Assembly: GCA_947466005.1 (NCBI GenBank)
Contig: CANIBV010000004.1
Coordinates: 1-36,979 of the forward strand
DNA length: 36,979 bases
From: Spartobacteria bacterium
Lineage (GTDB): Bacteria; Verrucomicrobiota; Verrucomicrobiia; Chthoniobacterales; UBA6821
Reading direction: 5' to 3'
The translations under genes were made by a program, and so were the position numbers. Of this stretch, positions 9,522 through 16,593 are shown in pieces. Every line of letters starts with the position of its first letter. The stretch's first letter is position 1. Under the pieces are notes generated by a model, which was not told the origin of the DNA, made no database searches, and saw nothing but the letters and a program-made list of their open reading frames with translations.

Positions 9522-11482
9522 AAACTTCCCCGTTATCCGCTTCAACAATGAAGTCGCTTCTCTCCGCCCGTTGGCTTCCGGTGACCCTGCTTACGGCGGT
9601 TCTCCTTCTCGTCGCCGCAGTTTACGCGGAGGCCCTGACCTTTGAGTTCCTACCCTTTTGGGATGATGACACGAACATTCACCGCAATCCGCTCTCCTCG
9701 CCCCTCTCCTGGGGGAGTGTGCTTCTTTTCTGGAAGGGCCCGTTTCAGCAACTCTATATCCCGGTCACCTATTCGGTCTGGGCAGGGTTAGTGGCGCTCT
9801 CCCGCGTCATTGCCGGAACCGGAATTGGCGTCGGACCGATCAATGCGGCACTCTTTCATGGGACTAACCTGCTGGTTCACCTTCTCGCGACGGGAATGAT
9901 CTTTGTTATTGTGAGACGTCTGTTAAACGCTCAGTTCTCCCCCCCGGAGGTTTCCCCTCAGCGCATCCTGAGTGCCGCCGCTATCAGCGCGCTCACTTTT
10001 GCCATTCATCCGATTCAGGTTGAGGCTGTTGCTTGGGTCTCGGGATTGCGTGATCTCCTAGGTGGAGCCATGTCGCTGGCCGCAATCGCTCTTTTTCTCT
10101 CGTGGTTGGATGCCTTTTCCTCTCCAGCGAGGTTGTGTTGGATCCGTTATGCCGGAGCGACTCTCCTATTGCTGCTGGCCTTTGGCTCGAAGCCAGGAAG
10201 CGTCGTCACGCCTGCGCTCGCCCTGATCTGCGGTGCATGGCTCCTCCAATCGGAACGACGTTCTTGGAAGCCTCTCCTTTGGCTCCTCCCTTGGTTTGCA
10301 TTCGCCGTGGTGGAAGTACTCATGACCTCCAGAGCTCAGCCTGCCGCGGAGCTCGCACGCACGCTGGTCCCTCTTTGGGCGCGCCCCTTGGTGGCTGCAG
10401 ATGCAATTTCCTTCTATCTTTGGAAGCTCTTCTGGCCATGCGAGCCATGGGGGATCTGCGCCGATTACGGCAGGTCCCCCAACGCGCTCTTTGATCAGGG
10501 AATCCTTTTCTGGAGTTGGCTTATTCCAGTCGGACTGGCTGGAGTTCTCTTCGCCTTCAAGAAGTCACGTCTCTATCTGCTTCCCCTAGTTCTTTTGGTA
10601 ATCGGTGTCCTGCCCACGCTTGGACTGATTCCGTTTAATTTCCAGGTCGTCTCCACGGTCAGTGATCGCTACCTCTACTTGGCGATGCTGGGGCCGGCCG
10701 TGGCAATGGGCCTCCTAATCTCTCAATCCTCCCTTCGTGTCGCTCTGGGAGTAAGTTGCGCACTGATACCCTTCTGGATCGTGTTGAGCCTTCTCCAGCT
10801 GCCTCAGTGGGCCTCTGGCTCTCTTTTCTTTCCGGCCACGCTGTCTCGCAATCCAACGAGCTGGAAGTCCCGTCATAACTATGCCTGCACGCTTGATGCA
10901 CAGGGAAAGCTCCCGGAAGCATTAGCGGAGTTCCAAGAGGCGATACGATTACGACCTTCCAATGCCGAGGCTTACAACGACTTGGCTCTTGTGCTTCTGA
11001 AGCAGGGGCGTCGGGAGGAGGCGATGCAGAGATTTCAGCAGTCGCTCCAGATCCGCGCGACCAGCGGTGCCGCTAGAAATCTTGCGGCCGTCCTTCTCCT
11101 CAACGGAGACCCCATTCAGGCATCCCGCGTCTACCGCCTTTCGATGCAGATTGAACCTGGAGACCTGCAAAACCAGCGTGCTCTTGCCTGGCTTCTGGCG
11201 ACTCATCCGAGCGATGCCGTGCGGAATGGAAAGGAGGCCGTCGAACTCTCTGAACGGATCGTGGCAGCAACCAATGCGCAGGTGCCGTTGTTCCTTCTGA
11301 CCTGGAGCGCAGCGTTGGCTGAAAGTGGGGATTTCGACCAAGCCGCGGAGGTTTCCCTTCGAGCTGCGGTGGCCTACCAGCGCTCGGGTGATTTAAAGAT
11401 GGCGGCAACGATCCAGGAGAGGATCCTGCCGGCACTGCTGGCCCATCAGGCAATCCGTGATAACCCCGCGCTGGGGCGGTAA
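9518..11482 (+). CDS. TMTC-like multi-pass membrane protein with C-terminal TPRs
   Basis: About 654 residues. The first two thirds are about ten hydrophobic segments; the last third (from about residue 455) is a set of TPRs such as RLRPSNAEAYNDLALVLLKQ. Features of the TMTC/DUF1736 group of GT-C glycosyltransferases are visible: an acidic WDDDTNIHRNP motif in the first extracytoplasmic loop (often the catalytic acid of GT-C enzymes), FAIHPIQVEAVAWVSGLRD near residue 170, and VSDRYLYLAMLG near residue 390. It probably transfers a sugar from a lipid carrier to a protein or glycan at the membrane; the acceptor is unknown. I chose ATG 9518 because it overlaps the amidohydrolase stop as ATGA; ATG 9500 and 9548 are alternatives. 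Confidence 0.75.
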   Translation: MKTSPLSASTMKSLLSARWLPVTLLTAVLLLVAAVYAEALTFEFLPFWDDDTNIHRNPLSSPLSWGSVLLFWKGPFQQLYIPVTYSVWAGLVALSRVIAGTGIGVGPINAALFHGTNLLVHLLATGMIFVIVRRLLNAQFSPPEVSPQRILSAAAISALTFAIHPIQVEAVAWVSGLRDLLGGAMSLAAIALFLSWLDAFSSPARLCWIRYAGATLLLLLAFGSKPGSVVTPALALICGAWLLQSERRSWKPLLWLLPWFAFAVVEVLMTSRAQPAAELARTLVPLWARPLVAADAISFYLWKLFWPCEPWGICADYGRSPNALFDQGILFWSWLIPVGLAGVLFAFKKSRLYLLPLVLLVIGVLPTLGLIPFNFQVVSTVSDRYLYLAMLGPAVAMGLLISQSSLRVALGVSCALIPFWIVLSLLQLPQWASGSLFFPATLSRNPTSWKSRHNYACTLDAQGKLPEALAEFQEAIRLRPSNAEAYNDLALVLLKQGRREEAMQRFQQSLQIRATSGAARNLAAVLLLNGDPIQASRVYRLSMQIEPGDLQNQRALAWLLATHPSDAVRNGKEAVELSERIVAATNAQVPLFLLTWSAALAESGDFDQAAEVSLRAAVAYQRSGDLKMAATIQERILPALLAHQAIRDNPALGR

Positions 11483-11581
11483 AAAAGGATGAGGCCCTCA
11501 GGAATGGAAAAACGGAGAGATCCTAGCCGCAAGAACGGATCTTCTTGCTCTTGATGCCGGTGCAGGGAACTCTTCCGGCCC

Positions 11582-12319
11582 ATGACTACGCGCACACGCA
11601 CCTTCAACAGGACCTCCGACACGCTTCGGGAGATTTCCTTCCAGCCAGGAATCGCCCCTCAATCTTCCGGTTCTGTCCTTGTCTCGTTTGGCCGCACTCA
11701 GGTTCTCTGCGCTGCCAGTATTGAGGAGGGAGTTCCCCGTTGGATGAAGGAACAAGGCGTCATCGGAGGATGGCTAACGGCTGAGTACTCGATGCTGCCT
11801 TACTCGACGTCGCCCCGCAAATCACGTGACAGCACCCGCGGCAAGATTGACGGTCGCTCCACGGAGATTCAGCGCCTGATTGGCAGATCTCTTCGTGCGG
11901 GAATCGATCTTGAGGTTCTGGGGTCTAGAACTCTCTGGGTTGACTGTGATGTCCTCCAAGCTGACGGGGGCACTCGCACGGCGGCCATCACAGGAGCCAG
12001 TGTCGCGATCGCCATGGCCTGCCAGAAGCTGATGAAAGAAGGGAAACTGATCAAGAGTCCTGTCTCCCGCCGTATTGCCGCTGTCAGTGTCGGAGTCGTC
12101 GGTTCGGAGGTGCTCCTCGATCTCGATTACCTTGAGGATAAGGATGCCGAGGTGGACCTGAATCTGGTCATGACTGGTGATCTCGAGTTCATCGAGATCC
12201 AAGCCTCCGGGGAGGAGAGTGTGTTTGGCGATGATCAGCTCGCCAAGATGCTTGAATATGGCCGCCGTGGCATCACTCAGTTGGTTGCCAAACAGGAGGA
12301 AATCCTCAAGTCTCTCTGA
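11582..12319 (+). CDS. rph: Ribonuclease PH
   Basis: Phosphate-dependent 3'-5' exoribonuclease that trims tRNA 3' ends, 245 residues, a normal length. The phosphate-binding block RGKIDGRSTEIQRLIGRSLR lies near residues 80-99, followed by DCDVLQADGGTRTAAITGA near residue 120, both hallmarks of the family. The EDKDAEVDLNLVMT segment carries the catalytic acidic residues. It starts 99 bases after the TMTC-like gene; a small hairpin (GCAAGAA-CGGATC-TTCTTGC, 11529-11548) lies between. It precedes ribosomal protein L28, a translation-related neighbour. Confidence 0.95.
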   Translation: MTTRTRTFNRTSDTLREISFQPGIAPQSSGSVLVSFGRTQVLCAASIEEGVPRWMKEQGVIGGWLTAEYSMLPYSTSPRKSRDSTRGKIDGRSTEIQRLIGRSLRAGIDLEVLGSRTLWVDCDVLQADGGTRTAAITGASVAIAMACQKLMKEGKLIKSPVSRRIAAVSVGVVGSEVLLDLDYLEDKDAEVDLNLVMTGDLEFIEIQASGEESVFGDDQLAKMLEYGRRGITQLVAKQEEILKSL

Positions 12320-12387
12320 CGCTCGGTTCAAAAACACTTGACCAGAAGGCCAATAACTGACCATATCACCAGTCAACCAATTTTATT

Positions 12388-12651
12388 ATGTCCAGAAAGT
12401 GCTCCATTACCGGCTCCCGCCCTGTGCGCGGTTCCAAAATTCATCGTCGCGGTCTTGCCAAGAAAAAAGGAGGAATCGGCATGCATGTCACCGCAGTGAC
12501 GCCGCGCTACTTTACACCTAATCTGAAGACCAAGCGCATCTGGGTTCCTGAACTCAAAAAGTTCGTGACTGTCAAAGTCTCGGCTCGTGCACTGAAGACC
12601 ATTTCGAAGAACGGTGCTCACGTCACCCTCTCGAAAGCAGGTCTCATCTAA
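12388..12651 (+). CDS. rpmB: 50S ribosomal protein L28
   Basis: An 87-residue basic protein. It opens with MSRKCSITGSRPVRGSKIHR and has RYFTPNLKTKRIWVPELKKF in the middle, both typical of L28. One cysteine is present, so it is not the zinc-binding four-cysteine form. The leader upstream of ATG is AT- and CA-rich with no Shine-Dalgarno. Thirty-six bases separate it from the next small gene, so the two are very likely co-transcribed up to the terminator at 12916-12954. Confidence 0.95.
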   Translation: MSRKCSITGSRPVRGSKIHRRGLAKKKGGIGMHVTAVTPRYFTPNLKTKRIWVPELKKFVTVKVSARALKTISKNGAHVTLSKAGLI

Positions 12652-12687
12652 ATCACTCAACCCCCAACCAAATAAAGAACCAATATT

Positions 12688-12891
12688 ATGGCATTCAGCA
12701 CTGTAAGCAAAAAAAGCGGCAAGACCTATTTCCTTCACCATCGCCTTCAGGAGCTTCGCGGCGGGCAGAAAGTGACCCTTTACTACTTCGGTGGTGAGGC
12801 CAAGGAGGGTGCCCTTGATGCACTCCCAGAAGGTTACGAGATCTCCGAGAACGAGCGTACCGGTCTCCCTCTTCTTAAGAAGAAGCGGTAG
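12688..12891 (+). CDS. Small conserved protein of unknown function
   Basis: A 67-residue protein with many basic and glycine residues. It shows GKTYFLHHRLQELRGGQKVT, then LYYFGGEAKEGALDALPEGY and ends in ERTGLPLLKKKR. I recall similar 60-70 residue proteins (a K-T-Y-x-L-H motif, an aromatic YF, a PxGY motif, and a GLPxLKKK tail) from several bacterial phyla, where they are annotated only as hypothetical. No signal peptide, membrane segment or cysteines. It sits between rpmB and a strong terminator, with an A/C-rich leader like its neighbours, so high expression alongside ribosomal proteins is likely. Function unknown. Confidence 0.8.
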   Translation: MAFSTVSKKSGKTYFLHHRLQELRGGQKVTLYYFGGEAKEGALDALPEGYEISENERTGLPLLKKKR

Positions 12892-12915
12892 TCGTTAAAT
12901 TTCCTCCCCGAGGAT

Positions 12916-12954
12916 ACGGGGGCCGGGACCTAGGTTCCGGCCCCCGTTTTTTTT
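12916..12954 (+). terminator. Strong Rho-independent terminator after rpmB operon
   Basis: ACGGGGGCCGGGACC (12916-12930) pairs with GGTTCCGGCCCCCGT (12933-12947) with a single G-U pair; the innermost pairs open to give a loop. Eight T residues follow (12947-12954). It closes the rph-rpmB-small protein group. Confidence 0.93.
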
Positions 12955-13332
12955 GCTCCTTCGCTATTTTAGAGGATACTCAAACGGACAAGGGATTTTT
13001 AACCACGGAGCCATTCGTTCCGAGACGAATCCGAGGGGCTGAGTGATTTTTAAATCTGAAATTGCTTATCTGGCCCTTGCTCCGCATTTGAACTCGGGCT
13101 TCCCCAAGCCACTCGCCCCTACCGGGGCTGCTTCGCAGTCCTATCAGCTCCCGCAAGTCGCTGATTTGTTTCATCTGATGCTTTAGCAGGCAAGCAATTC
13201 CAGATTTTCCACTATTCCACAACGTTACCATCTCGAATCAGCGATGAGACTTTTTTTGTAGATCGCTTCCTCAATGAGACCCCCAAGGATGTGGATTTGA
13301 CCCCGATGCTCCCTATGATTACAACTGAAGCA
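12955..13332. other. Gene-poor gap with inverted repeats
   Basis: About 380 bases without a convincing gene. It contains the phrase TTTTTAACCACGGAG, a small hairpin ATTCGT-TCCGAG-ACGAAT (near 13013-13030), a longer inverted repeat (13052-13207), a hairpin GGCTGC-TTC-GCAGTC near 13128, and a second inverted repeat TCGCTGATT/AATCAGCGA (near 13158 and 13236) that ends beside a run of T (near 13250). A minus-strand open frame at 12980-13231 (83 codons) runs through these repeats and does not look like a protein. The promoter of the rhodanese gene probably lies in the last 100 bases. Confidence 0.6.
13052..13207. repeat. Inverted repeat pair, possible decayed MITE-like element
   Basis: The left arm at 13052-13073 begins AAATCTGAAATTGCTTATC. 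The reverse complement of the right arm (13187-13207) begins AAATCTGGAATTGCTTGCC, so about 18 of 22 positions match. The arms enclose about 110 bases that include smaller hairpins. No open reading frame for a transposase is present. A single copy is seen in the window, so mobility is not shown. Confidence 0.4.
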
Positions 13333-14196
13333 ATGAGTATCGACACTAACTACGCACACCCCGAGGCCCTTGTTTCCACTGCATGGGTTTCAGAGCATCT
13401 GAAGGATGAAGGCATCCGTATCATCGAAAGCAACGAGGATGTCCTCCTTTACGACATGGGCCACCTTCCCGGCGCCGTCCACATCGACTGGCAGCGCGAC
13501 CTCCAGGACCACACGATCCGCGACTACATCCAGCCCGAGTCCTTTGCCGCGCTCTGCTCCAAGAACGGCATCACTCCCGACACCACCTGCGTTTTTTACG
13601 GCGACAAGTCCAACTGGTGGTCCTGTTACGCTCTCTGGGTCTTCCGCCTCTTCGGTCACGACAAGGTGAAGGTCATGGACGGTGGGCGTGACAAGTGGAT
13701 CGCCGAGGGGCGTCCTCTGACGCGTGAGCTACCTCATTTTACGGCCAGCTCCTATCCTGTTCCCCCGGTTCGCCGGGATGCGGAGATCCGCGCCTTCTAC
13801 GATGATGCCTTGGCCCAAAGCCGCTCCAAGCTGCCGCTCATCGATGTGCGATCGCCGGGTGAGTTCAACGGTCAGGTCACCCACATGCCGGAGTATCCGC
13901 AGGAGGGCGTGCTCCGCGGCGGACACATCCCAGGAGCCCACGGCGTCCCCTGGAAGCAGGCCGTCAATGCCGATGCGACCTTCAAGAGCGCTGCCGAACT
14001 TCAGAAAATCTACCAAACGGACCTTGGCCTCAAGCCGGACGATGAGATTGTCGCCTACTGCCGCATTGGCGAGCGCTCCAGCCACACCTGGTTCGTTCTC
14101 AACTACCTGCTCGGGTTCAAGAAGGTCCGCAACTACGACGGCTCGTGGACTGAATGGGGCAACAGGGTGGGCGCCCCCATCGAGAAGTCGCTCTAA
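13333..14196 (+). CDS. Thiosulfate sulfurtransferase (tandem rhodanese)
   Basis: Two rhodanese domains. The first, inactive domain (residues 1 to about 135) has [20 protein letters not shown]; the second carries the active-site loop [15 protein letters not shown] with catalytic Cys at residue 243. The CRxGER loop resembles actinobacterial-type thiosulfate sulfurtransferases rather than the CGSGVT loop of 3-mercaptopyruvate enzymes. The C-terminal [10 protein letters not shown] motif is typical. I chose ATG 13333 (287 residues) because family members begin close to this point; in-frame GTG 13291, ATG 13306 and ATG 13315 are possible. A SufE-like gene follows after 23 bases, so the pair probably moves sulfane sulfur together. 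Confidence 0.9.
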   Translation: MSIDTNYAHPEALVSTAWVSEHLKDEGIRIIESNEDVLLYDMGHLPGAVHIDWQRDLQDHTIRDYIQPESFAALCSKNGITPDTTCVFYGDKSNWWSCYALWVFRLFGHDKVKVMDGGRDKWIAEGRPLTRELPHFTASSYPVPPVRRDAEIRAFYDDALAQSRSKLPLIDVRSPGEFNGQVTHMPEYPQEGVLRGGHIPGAHGVPWKQAVNADATFKSAAELQKIYQTDLGLKPDDEIVAYCRIGERSSHTWFVLNYLLGFKKVRNYDGSWTEWGNRVGAPIEKSL

Positions 14197-14219
14197 TTTC
14201 CGAATCCAAGTCGTCCCGC

Positions 14220-14699
14220 ATGTCTTACCCACACAAGCTTTCAGCGATCATCGAGCTCTTTGCCGGACTCTCCGATGCCGAGAAGCGCGAGACGCTCATC
14301 TCCTACGCTGATCAGGCGCGACTGCAGGAGCCCAAGGAGGGTGAGCACTTTGACCTTGAGGATGTGCGCAAGGACGAGGAGTGCACCGACACGGTGGCTG
14401 TGTTCCTCCGCTTGGACGAGAAGGGTGGGGGACACTTCCGCGTGACCCTTGGTCCGCAGGTTCAGACGCTCACGCGTGCGATGAGCTCCATCCTCTGCAA
14501 GGGACTCGACGGGATTACGCCCGCCGATGTGCTCTCCATTCCCGCCGATTTTGTTCCCAAGATCGTCGGCGTCGAACTGGTACGTCTCCGGAGCCAGACT
14601 GTCTATTACCTGCTGACCAGGATGAAGGGTGTGGCCAAGGTCTGGCTGCAGCGTCAGCGTCAGTCCTCGCTTGAGAAGGATGACGCCGTTTCCGAATAG
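14220..14699 (+). CDS. SufE-like sulfur acceptor protein
   Basis: A 159-residue protein with the SufE/CsdE fold pattern: a helical start, LFAGLSDAEKRETLISYADQ, then the acceptor cysteine at residue 55 in DEECTDTVAVFLRL, and a C-terminal helix SRS-like segment LRSQTVYYLLTRMKGVA. In SufE the cysteine accepts persulfide from SufS for Fe-S cluster assembly. No sufS, sufB or sufC is nearby; the neighbour is a rhodanese, so it may accept sulfur from that enzyme instead. ATG 14220 gives the family length. The end of the gene may overlap the start of the following glycosyltransferase. Confidence 0.8.
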   Translation: MSYPHKLSAIIELFAGLSDAEKRETLISYADQARLQEPKEGEHFDLEDVRKDEECTDTVAVFLRLDEKGGGHFRVTLGPQVQTLTRAMSSILCKGLDGITPADVLSIPADFVPKIVGVELVRLRSQTVYYLLTRMKGVAKVWLQRQRQSSLEKDDAVSE

Positions 14700-15768
14700 C
14701 TTGCCGTCGCGCCGGTGCTTCCTTTTCAAGCCCGATGGGATCGGCGACTTCTTTTTGGCGTCCGGCTTTGTCCGTCTGATGGCTCGGGAGTTCGGCGAGG
14801 AAAATCTCACGATAGCCGTCCTTCCTCCCTTGGAGTCGGTTGTGCATGGGCAATTTCCCAAGGCCTCCGTCGTCCTGCTGCCTATTCGCAAGCAACGGAT
14901 TATCCTGAACGTTTTCGTGGCAAACTGCCTGCGCTGTTTCTCTCCATGGCTCACTCTTCTGGCCTCCAAGGCTGATGTCTCCATCTCCTTGAGGCACATG
15001 AGAGACTATCTGCAGAATGTGCTTTTCTACAGTGTGCGAGCCCAGAGGCGAGTTGTTGCCTCGAATCTATTACTCGGCAATGGCCGCCTGATCCGTCGTT
15101 GGACCGAGAAATCATTCACGACTCTCTTTGGTCCAACGGTGATTCCATACCCCGAATCAGAGGTGGGGATTCCAAGTGAACTTGCCGCCAACAGAGTCAT
15201 TGCTTCCGCTGCCTTGCGGCGGGACGTTGGCATCGGGGAAATCTGGCCGGAGCTCAAGCCTTGTAACATTGCACCGCTTGATTCTCCGTACTGGGTCTGC
15301 GCGCCCTTCTCCAGCGGTACGGGTAAAGACTTTCCCGTGGATCGCTGGCTCGAGGTATTTGCCTCCATGGAGATCCAGGAAAGGCTCCCTTCGCTCGTGC
15401 TGACCGGTTCGGCGGATCAGGCGGGGCGTTTGCAGGAGTTTCTCATGCTTTGGAAACAGGCATCACCGAAGAGCAACGTGATCGCGCAGGTGATGCTACC
15501 TCCCTGTCTTCAAGATTTGATTGATCTACTGGCAGGCGCCGAGTGTGTCCTGACTGTGGATACAGCTGCTGCTCATGCCGCGACGGCACTAGATTGCAGG
15601 ACGCTGGTTCTCTTCTCAGGGCTTCATCAGGGAATGTTTGCACCTTGGACGCGGAGTTTTCGGCAACAATGGATGCTTCCCAATAAATCGGCAGGGCAGG
15701 GGAGTTGGCATTCCAGTCATGAAACGTCTGAAATCGTCAGGGTACTTGAGGAAATCCTCGGAGCCTGA
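14680..15768 (+). CDS. Glycosyltransferase family 9 (heptosyltransferase-like)
   Basis: About 362 residues of the GT-B fold. The N-terminal FKPDGIGDFFLASGFVRLMA is the family 9 signature (KxDxIGD). The C-terminal sugar-nucleotide block is VLTVDTAAAHAATALDCRTL followed by LFSG, near residue 300. Such enzymes add heptose or related sugars to lipopolysaccharide core, so this is probably an outer-membrane glycolipid enzyme. The start is uncertain: ATG 14680 overlaps the SufE gene by 20 bases and directly follows GAGAAGG, while TTG 14701 would begin just after the SufE stop. An open frame extends to 14629 but is not family-like. Confidence 0.8.
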   Translation: MTPFPNSLPSRRCFLFKPDGIGDFFLASGFVRLMAREFGEENLTIAVLPPLESVVHGQFPKASVVLLPIRKQRIILNVFVANCLRCFSPWLTLLASKADVSISLRHMRDYLQNVLFYSVRAQRRVVASNLLLGNGRLIRRWTEKSFTTLFGPTVIPYPESEVGIPSELAANRVIASAALRRDVGIGEIWPELKPCNIAPLDSPYWVCAPFSSGTGKDFPVDRWLEVFASMEIQERLPSLVLTGSADQAGRLQEFLMLWKQASPKSNVIAQVMLPPCLQDLIDLLAGAECVLTVDTAAAHAATALDCRTLVLFSGLHQGMFAPWTRSFRQQWMLPNKSAGQGSWHSSHETSEIVRVLEEILGA

Positions 15769-15823
15769 AGAGTTTTTGATTGCACCGCAATTCCTCCCCG
15801 TGTTTGATTTTCAGCTCTTCAGA

Positions 15824-15898
15824 TCCAGCGTAGCTCAGTGGTAGAGCGGTCGGCTGTTAACCGATTGGTCGTAGGTTCGAATCCTACCGCTGGAGCCA
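15824..15898 (+). tRNA. tRNA-Asn (anticodon GUU)
   Basis: A full cloverleaf can be drawn. The acceptor stem TCCAGCG pairs with CGCTGGA, the D arm is GCTC-loop-GAGC, the anticodon stem GTCGG/CCGAT holds loop CTGTTAA with anticodon GTT (15856-15858), and the T arm is GTAGG-TTCGAAT-CCTAC. The discriminator is G and the 3' CCA is encoded. No integrase or attachment-site duplication is visible nearby. Confidence 0.98.
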
Positions 15899-16032
15899 TC
15901 TTAATCGGCTCATGAATCACCTCCATCGGCTGTAAGGGGATCCTTCGTTTCCGGTCAGTTGTTGTTCCAGGGGTGCTTTTACCCATTTCCTGCTTTCCGA
16001 TCCCTTCGGTTTTTGATTTGTTTCAATACTTC

Positions 16033-16572
16033 ATGGACACGCATGCAGCTACTTCCTCTGGTCCCAAGCAAGCGGATCAGATCCCGGCGGATCTCTTGGC
16101 CAATATTGACGAGGCCGTGACTCACTATCCGGTCTCCAAGCGGAGCGCCTCACTCCCTCTTCTCCATCTCTGGCAGAATCACTTCGGCTTCATCGATGCC
16201 AGCGGCGTCAATTGGATTGCCAGTCGCCTAGACCTCGAACCGATCAATATCCTTGAACTGGTCACCTTCTATCCATGGTTCAGGCAGGAGGCTCCCGGCA
16301 AGACGATCATCCGTGTCTGCCGCACGCTCTCCTGCGCACTCGCAGGCAGTTACGATGTCCGCGAGAAGTTCTGCAAGGCCGCCGGCATTGATCCCTCTGT
16401 AAGCGGCCATCATCACGGTCCTCCTGTCAGTCCTGATGGAAAGTACAGCGTCGAGTTCGTCGAGTGCCTTGCCAGTTGCGGTTCTGCTCCCGTCGTTCTG
16501 GTCAATAATGATCTCCACGAGGATGTCACGGAAGCCGACATCCCGAATATCCTCAATCAGTACGCCTCCTAA
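16033..16572 (+). CDS. nuoE: NADH-quinone oxidoreductase subunit E (24 kDa)
   Basis: Carries the [2Fe-2S] cluster N1a next to the FMN subunit of complex I. The four ligand cysteines follow the family spacing: C-RTLS-C near residues 96 and 101, then C-LAS-C near 145 and 149. The N-terminal half is the usual helical part (HYPVSKRSASLPLLHLWQNH). ATG 16033 gives 179 residues, normal for NuoE; the open frame upstream to 15973 lacks family features. The protein also carries an unusually His-rich segment GHHHGPP before the second cysteine pair. nuoF follows after 21 bases. Confidence 0.95.
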   Translation: MDTHAATSSGPKQADQIPADLLANIDEAVTHYPVSKRSASLPLLHLWQNHFGFIDASGVNWIASRLDLEPINILELVTFYPWFRQEAPGKTIIRVCRTLSCALAGSYDVREKFCKAAGIDPSVSGHHHGPPVSPDGKYSVEFVECLASCGSAPVVLVNNDLHEDVTEADIPNILNQYAS

Positions 16573-16593
16573 GCGCCCTGCCCTTCTTCTCCC

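Noticed and set aside
12980-13231. An 83-codon minus-strand frame in the gap before the rhodanese gene
   Set aside because: It runs through inverted repeats and lacks family resemblance, Shine-Dalgarno and protein-like composition.
15824-15898. tRNA-Asn as a possible integration site of a mobile island
   Set aside because: No integrase gene and no repeated 3' tRNA end are seen in the following sequence; neighbours are housekeeping genes.
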